A DNA stretch of 55,260 bases from Chitinophagaceae bacterium. GTDB taxonomy: Bacteria; Bacteroidota; Bacteroidia; Chitinophagales; Chitinophagaceae. The translations under genes and the position numbers were made by a program. Below are positions 17,421-26,846 of this stretch, piece after piece. Location of the stretch: positions 1-55,260 of the forward strand of contig CANGNA010000025.1 in the NCBI GenBank assembly GCA_947455215.1, in the 5' to 3' direction. Within the stretch, counting starts at the first letter, position 1; the number at the start of each line of letters is the position of its first letter. The notes beneath the pieces were generated by a model. The model saw only the letters and a list, made by a program, of their open reading frames with translations. It had not been told where the DNA came from and made no database searches.

Positions 17421-17561
17421 CAGTAATAACAGGACATCAGATATTACGAAATAAAAAAGAAGTAAAATCTGCGAAAAAAAGTTTGTTATTTCTAAACAAC
17501 TCTTATCTTTGCACTCCCTTTGAAACACAAGGGGAAAACAACCGGAACTATTTGTTACTGA

Positions 17562-17651
17562 GGTGAGGTGGGAGAGAGGCCGAATCCACTAGTTTGCTAA
17601 ACTGGCATACGTGGTTAACACGTATCGCGGGTTCGAATCCCGCCCTCACCG
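17562..17651 (+). tRNA. tRNA-Ser (GCU)
   Basis: A 90-base cloverleaf. The acceptor stem GGTGAGG pairs with CCTCACC, discriminator G at 17651. The anticodon stem-loop CTAGT-TTGCTAA-ACTGG gives anticodon GCU. The long variable arm is typical of serine tRNA, and the T-arm is GCGGG-TTCGAAT-CCCGC. CCA is not encoded. Confidence 0.95.
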
Positions 17652-17692
17652 CATAAAATAGTTAAGTACCAAAAGTAGCGAAAGCTACGGAA

Positions 17693-17767
<75 letters not shown>

Positions 17768-17774
17768 TCTAAAG

Positions 17775-17810
17775 AAAAGCTCGACAGAAATGTCGGGCTT
17801 TTTTGTTTTT
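17775..17810 (+). terminator. Terminator after the tRNA pair
   Basis: A 12-bp stem (17775-17786 with 17791-17802, one G-T pair), loop GAAA, and the T-rich run TTTTGTTTTT. Confidence 0.9.
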
Positions 17811-17835
17811 CCGCTTATCCATAACTTTATAGACG

Positions 17836-19902
17836 ATGCGAACCCTCATTATCTTTTGCTGCTTCTTCACCCTGCACGCTGCCGCACAACAGCGCTATCC
17901 CGAGTTGATACCCTATTACAGTAATGGCATTTGGGGATATTGCGATAGTAATAAGCATATTTGTATTCCCGCGCAATGGGATGGGGCTGAATTCTTCCGC
18001 GCCAACCGGGCATTGGTATCATACAACAGGTACACTGATTCAAATAAGCATTTATACAGCATGTGCATCATTAATAGCACCGGGTCATATATTATCCCTC
18101 CTTCCCGGCATTGGAACAGCTACTATCCAATGAATCGCGAACTTCATGCTTATGATATTGAAAATCGCGACCTGTTCTATTCATCATCCGGATGGAGTGG
18201 CCAAAAAGCGAAACCCTATCTCAAAAGACCCGATGTAGCATACAATGCATCAGATACTGTTGTGGAAAAATGGGGTATCATAGATACCAATAACAGCATC
18301 GTAGTCCCCTTTCTTTACGATGGGTTGTCCGCTGGTCTGTGGCTGAAGGATAAGAAGACTGGCGCACAATATTTCCTGGGCGGCCGTAACCGGAAGTTTG
18401 GAATAATAGACGCACAGCAACAAACTGTGCTAAAATTCGAATACGATGCACTGGAACTTGCAGACACTACATCGAATTATTTCCTCTACCGTAAAGAAAA
18501 AAAATATGGGGTAGTAGCGCTTGATGGCACGAGCATATTACCGCCGGTATTTGATGAACTCAACTACTACCCGCAACGCATATGGGTTGGCAAAAAAGAC
18601 GACAAGTATGGCGTGTACGATAGTGCCGGCAAAGAACTGACGCCACACAAATACCAATGGATCCATGTATATCCGGATTCGCTCGAGGTAATACTCAATG
18701 GGAAACGTGCGCTTGCCGATATGCAGGGAAAAGTGCGTACAGCTTTTCGAACTGGCGCGTGGAGACAGCCGGTTGACTTTATGAGCAATCGCCCGTATTG
18801 CGGCGGAGTCAGGGTTACGCCACCAAAGGCCGTCAACCTTATATTGCATAATGGCAAGCGTACCCAGTTTTTCAACATAAACGGACGCCGATGGCATTCT
18901 ATAAGAAACATTAGCCTTTCCTCGGTGGACGCAACGCCGGACCTACTGTATATGGCAAGTGCAGGCACTCCCGGCATGAGTGATTGGCCACCCGAAGTAA
19001 TGTTGGTAGATACCAACTTCACCCAGCGCTCTGTCATCTTTAATACCTGGCTGAACCGCATTATTGGCAATTATATAGAATGCAGTATGGGGAATGGCAT
19101 GGCACTGTTCGATACTGCCGGCACGCGAGTGACCGACACCATCAGCCGGGAGATAAAAGGATATATAACGAATGCCAAAGGCGAAATGCTGCTGATCACA
19201 CGTACGGGATATCCAACCTACCAACTGGAAAGCACTCCCTACCAGGAAGAGAATAACTATGAGCAACGGCACAAACTATTGAAAGGTGATACTGTGGTTA
19301 CAGCTACCGGAAAACCTTTACCGCAATTTTATAAGTATACTGCAATATGGTACATTCCCCTTGCGGCCAGAAAACTGATAGGCAGGGAAGATGTAGTATT
19401 TGCAAGCGACAAGAACGGCTATGTAGGCGTGGTAGATGCGGATGGCAAGGTGGTATTTCCCGCCATCAGCTTTAAGTATAAAGGCATGGATATAGTGTAC
19501 GGCAACAATCTTTGCAGCGACAATGTGTTAGCTGCAGAGCAACGGCTGCCAACGCTGCAGGGCTGCTTTATGGTAACAGATGACAGTAGCAGAAAGAGCT
19601 ACTTTAATAAAGATGCGGTGGCTCCCCTACCCGCGCTTAATTTTCAATACATAAATGAACCTGTACAGATAAGTGACGGTGTATTTTATATACCGGAAAA
19701 AACACCCGATGTATATTGGTATGATTACAAGGTTGTCAATAGCCGAAACAAGAACCTGCTACCGGGCATTCATATCATGAACATCAAAAAGCACGCTCAT
19801 TACCAGGGGCTTTATGAGGTAACGATCCCGGGCGAAAAGTACAATACACTTACTGTTTATATGTCCGACAAAGGCATTTTATATGCTGATGCTATTAAAT
19901 AG
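17836..19902 (+). CDS. Secreted WG-repeat protein
   Basis: A 688-residue protein with a signal peptide at about 1-18 (LIIFCCFFTLHAAAQ). WG-type repeats of about 35-45 residues are recognisable by a Gly after an aromatic or Lys and a following V/I-x-D: KWGIIDTNNSIVVPFLYD, RKFGIIDAQQQTVLKFEYD, KKYGVVALDGTSILPPVFDE, DKYGVYDSAGKELTPHKYQ, and a late NGYVGVVDADGKVVFPAISF. WG repeats form beta-rich folds likely used in binding; no catalytic motif is seen. The region between the repeat clusters (about 330-510) is unassigned. A near -7 box (TAACTTTA) lies just upstream. Function unknown. Confidence 0.8.
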   Translation: MRTLIIFCCFFTLHAAAQQRYPELIPYYSNGIWGYCDSNKHICIPAQWDGAEFFRANRALVSYNRYTDSNKHLYSMCIINSTGSYIIPPSRHWNSYYPMNRELHAYDIENRDLFYSSSGWSGQKAKPYLKRPDVAYNASDTVVEKWGIIDTNNSIVVPFLYDGLSAGLWLKDKKTGAQYFLGGRNRKFGIIDAQQQTVLKFEYDALELADTTSNYFLYRKEKKYGVVALDGTSILPPVFDELNYYPQRIWVGKKDDKYGVYDSAGKELTPHKYQWIHVYPDSLEVILNGKRALADMQGKVRTAFRTGAWRQPVDFMSNRPYCGGVRVTPPKAVNLILHNGKRTQFFNINGRRWHSIRNISLSSVDATPDLLYMASAGTPGMSDWPPEVMLVDTNFTQRSVIFNTWLNRIIGNYIECSMGNGMALFDTAGTRVTDTISREIKGYITNAKGEMLLITRTGYPTYQLESTPYQEENNYEQRHKLLKGDTVVTATGKPLPQFYKYTAIWYIPLAARKLIGREDVVFASDKNGYVGVVDADGKVVFPAISFKYKGMDIVYGNNLCSDNVLAAEQRLPTLQGCFMVTDDSSRKSYFNKDAVAPLPALNFQYINEPVQISDGVFYIPEKTPDVYWYDYKVVNSRNKNLLPGIHIMNIKKHAHYQGLYEVTIPGEKYNTLTVYMSDKGILYADAIK

Positions 19903-19980
19903 TTGTTCCCTTTGCGTTACAGTAGCTGCATAATTCATCGACATCACTACCTGGCATGGACAATATCTCCTAACTTTTTA

Positions 19981-19988
19981 TAACTTTG
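19981..19988 (+). promoter_or_regulatory. Bacteroidota -7 box for the acyltransferase (TAACTTTG)
   Basis: An exact TAnnTTTG match 34 bases before the ATG at 20023. No convincing -33 TTG lies at the usual distance. Confidence 0.45.
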
Positions 19989-20022
19989 GTTTTAACATTT
20001 CATTTAATCCAGTATTCAGACT

Positions 20023-21303
20023 ATGCCCCAGAAACACGGTAACGTGGCCTACCTCGATGGTATTCGAGGTATCGCAGCCTTCTTAGTATTTATGAACCAT
20101 TTTTGCCTGGCGTTCTACCCGGCATATTTCTTTCTCAAGCCCGAGATGTCTCACCTCAACGGCGCAGAGATAGACTACCAGAAGAGCTTGCTCAGCTTCA
20201 TTACCAATGGCGGCTTCCAGGTGGCCATATTCTTTGTGTTAAGCGGCTTTGTACTGAGTCGCAAGTACTTTCTTACAGATAATATTGAGATAGCCGTATC
20301 GGGCCTGCACAGGCGTTTTATAAGGCTGTGGGTGCCCATAGCTGTTACGCTGATCATCTCCTACATCCTGCTCACAGGGCATTTCATTTCCAACGATGCA
20401 TCCAGCCGCATTACCTTGTCTGAATGGTTCTTTAAGCAGTGGCGCATATCCGAGCCGGAAAGCCGCTTGTGGAGCAGCCTTACCTACGGCACCATGTTTG
20501 CCGGCGATGCCAGCTTCGATACCTGCTTATGGACGATGTCTTATGAGTTCTACGGATCACTGTTCGTGTTCTCCTTCCTCATCTTTACTCACTTCACCAA
20601 GCGTTACAGGCTGCTGATGATGTTCTTTGCCATGTACTACTTCTACATGTCCAAGAGCCCGTTCTATATGGGATTTGTATTGGGTATGTCTTTGTGCTAT
20701 ACCGAGCAGTGGCTGAAGAAAAGGCAGGGCATTCTTACTACACTCATAGCCGTAGGTTTGCTCGTCTTCGGCCTTATGATGGGCTCTGTACCATTCTGCG
20801 CACCGTTCCCCGATAGTGCCCAGGAAAACTTTAAAGACCTGCGTTGGGATTATACCCCATGGGCACTTATCATTGGTGCGTACTCGCTGGTGTTGGCCTA
20901 CGTTATGTCTCCCCTGCTCCAAAAGATCGTCAGCTTCAAGCCATTCAGGTTCCTTGGCTATGTATCGTTCTCGCTCTATCTTATCCATCCGCTTATCCTG
21001 GGCTCTTTCAGCAGCTCTATGTTCCTTAGCTTTTACAACAGCAGTAAAGACTATAACGGATCGGTGCTGAAGGTATTCATAGCCACTGTAGCCTTGTTAT
21101 TGCCTATATCGTGGGTGTTGGCCAGGTATGTTGATCAGTCGGGTATCAAGCTGGCCAAGAAGGTGTACGAGATCTTCAGGAAGCCGCTGGATAAGATACC
21201 TGACTACCTGCGGAATGACGATACAGAGACTGCCACTGAGCAACCGGCACCTGCCGTAGCCGCTACACCAGCGCCGCAGCCTGTGGCTAAAAAGAAAAAA
21301 TAA
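20023..21303 (+). CDS. Acyltransferase family 3 (OafA/YrhL-like) membrane protein
   Basis: A 426-residue multi-pass inner-membrane protein. The N-terminus AYLDGIRGIAAFLVFMNHF carries the family Arg (R15) and His (H26). About ten hydrophobic segments follow, including FQVAIFFVLSGFVLSRKYF and FRFLGYVSFSLYLIHPLIL, which are typical acyltransferase-3 signatures. Members move acyl groups onto surface sugars, peptidoglycan or other envelope molecules; the acceptor here is unknown. The last 45 residues are a Pro/Ala-rich cytoplasmic tail ending in KKKK. No sugar biosynthesis genes adjoin it. Confidence 0.93.
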   Translation: MPQKHGNVAYLDGIRGIAAFLVFMNHFCLAFYPAYFFLKPEMSHLNGAEIDYQKSLLSFITNGGFQVAIFFVLSGFVLSRKYFLTDNIEIAVSGLHRRFIRLWVPIAVTLIISYILLTGHFISNDASSRITLSEWFFKQWRISEPESRLWSSLTYGTMFAGDASFDTCLWTMSYEFYGSLFVFSFLIFTHFTKRYRLLMMFFAMYYFYMSKSPFYMGFVLGMSLCYTEQWLKKRQGILTTLIAVGLLVFGLMMGSVPFCAPFPDSAQENFKDLRWDYTPWALIIGAYSLVLAYVMSPLLQKIVSFKPFRFLGYVSFSLYLIHPLILGSFSSSMFLSFYNSSKDYNGSVLKVFIATVALLLPISWVLARYVDQSGIKLAKKVYEIFRKPLDKIPDYLRNDDTETATEQPAPAVAATPAPQPVAKKKK

Positions 21304-21320
21304 ACACTCAGAATACTTTT

Positions 21321-21358
21321 ATAAGGGCAGCATGTAATACATGTTGCCCTTATCTTTT
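21321..21358 (+). terminator. Terminator after the acyltransferase gene
   Basis: A 15-bp stem (21321-21335 with 21339-21353, one G-T pair), a 3-base loop, then CTTTT. Confidence 0.75.
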
Positions 21359-21401
21359 GGCAGGTATTTTGCTGCCACTTTAGTTTCCCAACCGATATAA
21401 A

Positions 21402-21920
21402 ATGATACACATACGCAGGGCCACGCCAGAAGATACTAACACCATAGCCTATATAGGCCGTATTACCGTAGAAGAAGCCCATAGGGATAGCTGCTCTGCT
21501 GAAGATATGCAAACCTTCCTTGATGCCAACTATACCACCGACGCAATAAGGAAAGAGCTGGAAGATAACAACAACATCTATCACCTGGTATTCTGGAATG
21601 AGCAGCCCGCAGGATTTTCAAAGATCATATTAAATGCCCACCATGATAATTTACCAAATGAGCATACCACAAAACTAGACCGCATATACCTGCTAAAACA
21701 GTATTACGATCTGAAACTGGGCCATCAGCTGCTACAGCACAATGTTGCCATATCCAGATTGGCCGGGCAAACCGGGATGTGGCTGTTTACCTGGCAAGGA
21801 AACGAGCGGGCAGTGAATTTCTATAAGAAAGCCGGCCTTGCAATAATCGGCACCCATAGATTCAAGGTTTCTGAAACACATTACAACCCTCATTTCCAGA
21901 TGCTGCTCGAATATATATAA
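21402..21920 (+). CDS. GNAT-family N-acetyltransferase
   Basis: A 172-residue cytoplasmic enzyme that would use acetyl-CoA. It has the GNAT order: the start HIRRATPEDTNTIAYI, a central strand AGFSKIIL, motif A LDRIYLLKQYYDLKLGHQLL (the pyrophosphate-binding turn, with a less usual Leu-Gly-His), and a later WLFTWQGNERAVNFYKKAGL motif B, then a final strand. The substrate cannot be told. It has its own terminator-bounded upstream region and no operon partner. Confidence 0.88.
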   Translation: MIHIRRATPEDTNTIAYIGRITVEEAHRDSCSAEDMQTFLDANYTTDAIRKELEDNNNIYHLVFWNEQPAGFSKIILNAHHDNLPNEHTTKLDRIYLLKQYYDLKLGHQLLQHNVAISRLAGQTGMWLFTWQGNERAVNFYKKAGLAIIGTHRFKVSETHYNPHFQMLLEYI

Positions 21921-22084
21921 GCCGAGTAAAAGTTCAATTTTGAGCGCAACTGAATTTATGTACATACACATATTAACATTTACCCCATTTTTCTGGTGGT
22001 TAACGTAGTATGACGATTGCATGGGCGACCAAACTTTATAAAAAGTAACCATACACCCTACCTTCGCCCAAAACTATAAAACAG

Positions 22085-24904
22085 ATGATATCTAATGATA
22101 TTTATCTTAAGATGATCGACACCATCGAGGACTACGCTATCCTATTGCTTGACAAAAAAGGTATTGTACAAACGTGGAATAAAGGTGCAGAGCGGATTAA
22201 GGGTTACGAGGCTAGGGAGATAATTGGCCAACATTTCCAGGTATTTTATACAGCGGAAGACCAGGCCGCAGGCTTACCTAAACAGTTGCTGCAGGAAGCA
22301 ACCCATGCCCATAAAGCCATCTACGAAGGCTGGCGGGTAAAGAAAGATGGTAGCATTTTCTGGGGCAGTATTGTTGCCTCAGCGCTTTACGACGACCATA
22401 ATGAAGTGGTGGGCTTTACCAAAATAACGCGCGATCTGACACAGAAAAAGCTGGAGGCAGACCGGCTGCTGCAGTTCAACGAAGAACTGGAACAAAGGGT
22501 AAAGGAGCAAAATGAAGAATTGTATAAAAATGAGAAAAGGTTTCGCTCACTTGTCGAGAACAATCACGAGGCGCTGTCGCTTCGCGATGCCAATAAACAA
22601 TTGATATACCAATCACCGGGAACACAAAAGATCTTCGGCTTTACGTTCGATGAAATGAAAGACATGCCTAACCATGTATTCTTTCACCCCGACGACGTTG
22701 TGCATATCGAAAACAGCATGGATAGGGCATTGCAAAACCCCGGACAGCCCATTTACAGTGTGCAGCGGGTACGCCATAAAAACGGCCACTATCTATGGAT
22801 GGAAGGCACCTTGACCAACATGCTCAACGATAAAAGCATTGGTGCCATTGTAGGTAATTACCGCGATATTACAGAACGGAAAACGGCAGAACAAAAACTG
22901 CTGCAGGCCAACAGGCTATATGCATTTGTCAGCGCGATAAACCAGACCATTGTTCATGTAAAAGATGAAGAAACGCTGTATCGCGAAGCCTGCAGGATAG
23001 CCGTTGAGATCGGCAAATTTGAACTGGCGTGGATAGGCCACCCTAATACACAAACCAAAGTAATACACGTAAAAGCTCATTACAATGCTATTCCGGAAGA
23101 CCTGGAAGTGCTTGACAATATGCTCTATCGCGATAACGGCCCTACTGCACAGGTATTGATCAGCGGCAAGCCGTATATCAATAACGATATCACACTGGAA
23201 GACATCAATCATACCGTCAAAAACTATTCTATAGCCAGGGGGCTCCGCTCTTTCATTGTAATGCCCATAAAACGTGGCGGTATACCGTTCGCCACCTTCA
23301 CGTTACATTCAAATGTCGAGAACATTTTTGATGAAAAGGAGATCACGCTCCTTAACGAAGTGATCGGTGATATTTCTTTTGCTATCGACATGCTTGAAAC
23401 AGAGCAGCACAGAAAAGCTATGGAAGAACAGATAGCCCACCGCGAAAAAAGATCGCGGCAGGCGCAGGCTATTGCTCATTTTGGCAGCTGGGAGCTGGAC
23501 TTTAAAGACGGATACGGTATATGGACAGAAGAAGCGTGCAGGATATATGGTCTTGACATTTCTGACAATGTACATACGTACGACCAGTGGATATCCTACA
23601 TTCACCCTGATGATGTGGCGCATGTACTCGACATGACCGGGAACAAGTCCGACAGTGACGGCACATTCGCGTTCTTCCACCGTATCGTACGTAAAGATGG
23701 AAGCGTGCGCCATGTATACTCCCAGGCCGAAACTGAATATAAAGACGGACTACCGATAGGACTGAACGGCGTTGTGCACGACATCACAGAAATGAAATTA
23801 GCGGAGGCTGCCCTCTTGCAGACGACCACCAACCTTAATGTCATTCTCAACCTGATACCGCAGGCAGTATTTGTAAAAGATTACAACGGAAGGTTCATTT
23901 ACGTCAACAAGAATTTTGCTGATATCTACGGGCTATTACCCCAACAATTAACGAACAAGAAGCTGGAAGAAACCATACCCGGAGAAAATGACCCGGCATA
24001 CTTTTTAACTCAAGACCGCGAGATAATAGATACCGGTATCATCCAAACCATACCTGATGTGAAATTCACAGACAGCACCGGCGCACATCGCGTTTTTCAT
24101 ACTGTAAAAGTACCTTATACTATACCGGGGACTAACGAAAAAGCTGTACTCGGCATAAGCCAGGATATCACAGATGCGAAACAAATAGAACAAGAGCGCA
24201 CCCGTATGATGTCCGACATCGTTCAGCGTAATAAGGACCTGGAGCAGTTCTCCTACATAGTATCACATAATCTGCGTGCACCGGTAGCCAATATCCTTGG
24301 GCTTACAGACATATTGCAAGTGATGGACGGCAATGACGGAGATGGCAAACTAATGACGAACGAACTATCGGTATCAGCACAAAAACTGGATGGTGTTATC
24401 CGCGACCTGAACACCATATTGCAGGTGCGCAACCAGGTAAGTGAGGAAAAAGAAAGCGTCAACCTCGATGCCCTTGTAGCTGATGTGAAGGTAGGCATGG
24501 ATGCCTTGCTGAAAAATGAAAATGCCACCATCATTTGCGACATCAGTGCTGCTGGTGAGCTATTTTCGGTAAGAAGCTATCTGTACAGTATTTTCTTCAA
24601 CCTGATCTCTAATAGTGTCAAATATCGCCGGCCGGGTATACAACCAGTGATCAATATAACAGGCAAAAAAACAGCAAACGGCATGGAGCTCGCTTTCTCC
24701 GACAACGGCCTGGGTATGGACCTGAACCGGGTGTCCCCATATTTGTTCGGACTATATAAACGCTTCCATCATCATATAGAAGGCAAGGGCATAGGCCTGT
24801 ATATGGTTAAGGCACAGGTAGAGACGTTAGGCGGGCGGATAAGTGTGCAAAGCGAAGTAGATAACGGAACTACGTTCCATATCAGTTTTGATACCCGGAT
24901 ATAG
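22085..24904 (+). CDS. Soluble PAS-PAS-GAF-PAS-PAS sensor histidine kinase
   Basis: A 939-residue protein without signal peptide or membrane helices, so cytoplasmic. In order: PAS at about 8-120 (YAILLLDKKGIVQTWNKGAERIKG), PAS at 150-270 (LWMEGTLTNML..GNYRDITE), GAF at about 290-440 (SFIVMPIKRGGIPFATFTLH), PAS at 455-575 (HFGSWELDF..VHDITEMK), PAS at 580-705 (QAVFVKDYNGRFIYVN), HisKA with phospho-acceptor H728 in YIVSHNLRAPV, and a HATPase domain with NSVKYR, DNGLGMD and GKGIGLYMV boxes. It has no receiver domain, so it must signal to a separate regulator. Several PAS folds suggest internal cues such as redox state or ligand; none is identifiable. The likely promoter is weak (TACCTTCG near 22059). 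Confidence 0.94.
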   Translation: MISNDIYLKMIDTIEDYAILLLDKKGIVQTWNKGAERIKGYEAREIIGQHFQVFYTAEDQAAGLPKQLLQEATHAHKAIYEGWRVKKDGSIFWGSIVASALYDDHNEVVGFTKITRDLTQKKLEADRLLQFNEELEQRVKEQNEELYKNEKRFRSLVENNHEALSLRDANKQLIYQSPGTQKIFGFTFDEMKDMPNHVFFHPDDVVHIENSMDRALQNPGQPIYSVQRVRHKNGHYLWMEGTLTNMLNDKSIGAIVGNYRDITERKTAEQKLLQANRLYAFVSAINQTIVHVKDEETLYREACRIAVEIGKFELAWIGHPNTQTKVIHVKAHYNAIPEDLEVLDNMLYRDNGPTAQVLISGKPYINNDITLEDINHTVKNYSIARGLRSFIVMPIKRGGIPFATFTLHSNVENIFDEKEITLLNEVIGDISFAIDMLETEQHRKAMEEQIAHREKRSRQAQAIAHFGSWELDFKDGYGIWTEEACRIYGLDISDNVHTYDQWISYIHPDDVAHVLDMTGNKSDSDGTFAFFHRIVRKDGSVRHVYSQAETEYKDGLPIGLNGVVHDITEMKLAEAALLQTTTNLNVILNLIPQAVFVKDYNGRFIYVNKNFADIYGLLPQQLTNKKLEETIPGENDPAYFLTQDREIIDTGIIQTIPDVKFTDSTGAHRVFHTVKVPYTIPGTNEKAVLGISQDITDAKQIEQERTRMMSDIVQRNKDLEQFSYIVSHNLRAPVANILGLTDILQVMDGNDGDGKLMTNELSVSAQKLDGVIRDLNTILQVRNQVSEEKESVNLDALVADVKVGMDALLKNENATIICDISAAGELFSVRSYLYSIFFNLISNSVKYRRPGIQPVINITGKKTANGMELAFSDNGLGMDLNRVSPYLFGLYKRFHHHIEGKGIGLYMVKAQVETLGGRISVQSEVDNGTTFHISFDTRI

Positions 24905-25011
24905 CAGCTTACACAATATTGTATGGTGCAATGCGTTAAAAACAAGTGCTCAATTGGCTGCATATTTGGCACGATTATAGCTACATGTTTCTTAACTAAA
25001 TCACGCACCCT

Positions 25012-25080
25012 ATGGAAGATAAGATCGGATTAGTATTGATGAGCATCATTCTTATTTGTGTTATACTGCTCACGTTGTAG
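25012..25080 (+). CDS. Possible 22-residue membrane peptide
   Basis: ATG to TAG encodes MEDKIGLVLMSIILICVILLTL: a charged start and one uninterrupted hydrophobic segment long enough to cross a membrane. It lies in a 272-base gap between the PAS kinase and rnhB that otherwise looks empty. There is no family to compare with and no clear ribosome binding site. Chance is a real alternative for an ORF this short. Confidence 0.3.
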   Translation: MEDKIGLVLMSIILICVILLTL

Positions 25081-25176
25081 TATGGTTCAGGCACATCAAA
25101 ATGTGTACAAATAAAGCCTTACGATTGTTTTCCTCCGCATTGTTTTTCGTTATTTTGTAGTAGCGAAAGAAAAGGA

Positions 25177-25776
25177 ATGCTCAAGAAATATTTCAGCAAA
25201 AAGATAGTAGAAGCAGGATGCGATGAGGCAGGCAGGGGATGCCTGGCAGGCCCTGTGTTCGCGGCTGCTGTTATATTGCCTAAGAGCTTCCATCATCCGC
25301 TACTCAACGATAGTAAGCAGGTATCAGAGCAAGACAGGTATACACTAAGGCCCATCATAGAAGAGCATGCCATAGCATGGGCTGTAGCTATGCTGGATAA
25401 CGAAGAGATAGACCGTATCAACATTCTTAAAGCATCCTTCAAGGCAATGCATATGGCTATAGATCAACTGGCCTGCAGACCGGAATTATTGCTGATCGAC
25501 GGGCACATCTTTCCGCCCTATTTTGGTATAGTACATGAATGCGTAATTGGTGGCGATGCTATCTACGCGCCTATTGCGGCGGCCAGTATCCTGGCCAAAA
25601 CTTACCGCGATGACTTTATGAATAAAAAGCACCTGGAATTCCCCGACTATAAATGGGATGAGAATAAGGGCTACGCTACTAAGTCGCACCGCGAATCTAT
25701 AAAACTACACGGCCTTACGCCACTGCACCGCAAGACCTTTGGCATCTGCAAAGAACTGACGTTAAGCACTCAATAA
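25177..25776 (+). CDS. rnhB: Ribonuclease HII
   Basis: A 199-residue cytoplasmic enzyme that cuts RNA in RNA-DNA hybrids and removes single ribonucleotides misplaced in DNA. Catalytic D16 and E17 lie in CDEAGRG; a further Asp is in LLLIDGHIF, and the [15 protein letters not shown] and [10 protein letters not shown] segments are family hallmarks. Normal length. The ATG start directly precedes the first beta strand. It ends before a bidirectional hairpin shared with the DUF1573 cluster. Confidence 0.97.
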   Translation: MLKKYFSKKIVEAGCDEAGRGCLAGPVFAAAVILPKSFHHPLLNDSKQVSEQDRYTLRPIIEEHAIAWAVAMLDNEEIDRINILKASFKAMHMAIDQLACRPELLLIDGHIFPPYFGIVHECVIGGDAIYAPIAAASILAKTYRDDFMNKKHLEFPDYKWDENKGYATKSHRESIKLHGLTPLHRKTFGICKELTLSTQ

Positions 25777-25795
25777 TTTAAAGATCAACACAATA

Positions 25796-25830
25796 AAAAA
25801 AGGGCTTCGCATTGCTGCGAAGCCCTTTGA
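25796..25830 (-). terminator. Terminator of the DUF1573 cluster, also facing rnhB
   Basis: A 12-bp stem (25799-25810 with 25817-25828) and 6-base loop. On the minus strand it is followed by a long T-run, so it mainly ends the DUF1573 genes; on the plus strand the T-run is short. Confidence 0.88.
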
Positions 25831-25845
25831 ACATAAATACTATTG

Positions 25846-26298
25846 CTATTCTACCGTTCCCTTCAGATGAAGCGTGTACCGCTTCTCTGTAGCATTGGCA
25901 GATGCATTGGATTCAATGTGTATCTCCCTGCTGAATGGCCCTTTTTTAGTGGTCATATAACCTACCGTTATAGAACCTCTCCCTCCGGGATTTATCGGGT
26001 GCCTTGTCCATTCAGGAGTTGTGGTACCGTAAGGCGACTTAACATCCTGGATGATCAGCGGGGCATTACCTGTGTTGGTAAATACAAATTCGTAAGTGAC
26101 GTCTTTACCAGACGGGACCTTTCCGAAATCATGAACATCACCATCTTTGAACCTGAACTGCGGTGCAGCAACCTTTTCGGCCTTTTTATCGGCGCCTTTA
26201 GCTGCCTTTCCTCCTTTCCTGCCCCTCCTGTGTTGCGCATCAGCCGGAAGCTGCATACATAAACAAAGGGCTAGTACAATGGCTGTAGATCTCTTCAT
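25846..26298 (-). CDS. DUF1573 secreted protein lacking the usual Cys pair (copy 3)
   Basis: A 150-residue secreted protein: signal peptide about 1-21 (AIVLALCLCMQLPADAQ), a basic linker (RRGRKGGKAAKGADKKAEK), then one DUF1573 immunoglobulin-like domain (about 48-150, DVHDFGKVPSGKDVTYEFVFTNTGNAPLIIQDV). In the two upstream paralogues the strand after ITE/VQK reads SCGCTVP; here it is PYGTTTP, so both cysteines are gone. DUF1573 proteins are common in Bacteroidota and resemble ASH/MSP-type beta-sandwiches; their function is not established. Last gene of a three-gene unit. Confidence 0.85.
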   Translation of the reverse strand: MKRSTAIVLALCLCMQLPADAQHRRGRKGGKAAKGADKKAEKVAAPQFRFKDGDVHDFGKVPSGKDVTYEFVFTNTGNAPLIIQDVKSPYGTTTPEWTRHPINPGGRGSITVGYMTTKKGPFSREIHIESNASANATEKRYTLHLKGTVE

Positions 26299-26345
26299 GT
26301 AGTACTGGTAATTATCTATCTAATAGCTTAAAAACACTGGCGGTA

Positions 26346-26813
26346 TTAGTGCGCTGCTGGTGTAGCTGGTGCAGCGGGTTCGGCAGCCTTAGGCTTTACA
26401 GTACCCCTGATGTGCAGCACAGTTGTTTTTTCCGATGCATCAGATGTGATGTATACATCCTTAGTTATCGGACCTGGACGACCCTGCGTATTATAAGTTA
26501 CATGTATCACAGCCTTCTTCTTAGGCAGGATAGGCTCGTGCGGCCATTTAGGTACTGTGCAACCACAAGACCCGTGAGCTTCAGTGATAATGATCGGCTT
26601 CTTACCTACATTCTTGAACTCAAAGTCATATTCAGCGGTCGGGCCTTCAGGAACTTCTCCATAGTCATGGGTATTATCCTTGTCGGAGAACTTGAATATT
26701 CCCGCATCTTTATTCTCTTCTGCTGTCGGCGCTGGTGCTGCTTTTTTATCCTGCGCTTTAACTGCTACAGTTGTCAGCGAAAGACAGAACAATGTGATGA
26801 ATACTTTCTTCAT
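26346..26813 (-). CDS. DUF1573 secreted protein (copy 2)
   Basis: A 155-residue secreted protein. Signal peptide about 1-20 (FITLFCLSLTTVAVKAQ), a short Ala/Pro/Lys linker, then a single DUF1573 domain (about 38-140: NTHDYGEVPEGPTAEYDFEFKNVGKKPIIITEAHGSCGCTVPKW). It keeps the CxC motif, which in a periplasmic protein could form a disulfide or bind metal; that is inference. The end is Ala/Pro-rich (PATPAAH). It lies 33 bases after copy 1 and 47 bases before copy 3, so the three are very probably one transcript. Confidence 0.9.
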   Translation of the reverse strand: MKKVFITLFCLSLTTVAVKAQDKKAAPAPTAEENKDAGIFKFSDKDNTHDYGEVPEGPTAEYDFEFKNVGKKPIIITEAHGSCGCTVPKWPHEPILPKKKAVIHVTYNTQGRPGPITKDVYITSDASEKTTVLHIRGTVKPKAAEPAAPATPAAH

Positions 26814-26846
26814 TTTGTTTGATTGAGTGGTTAAACCTGTTATTGA

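Noticed and set aside
16596-17528. 310-codon minus-strand ORF across dnaA
   Set aside because: It lies opposite a clear DnaA with intact motifs; the translation shows no domain and is compositionally odd.
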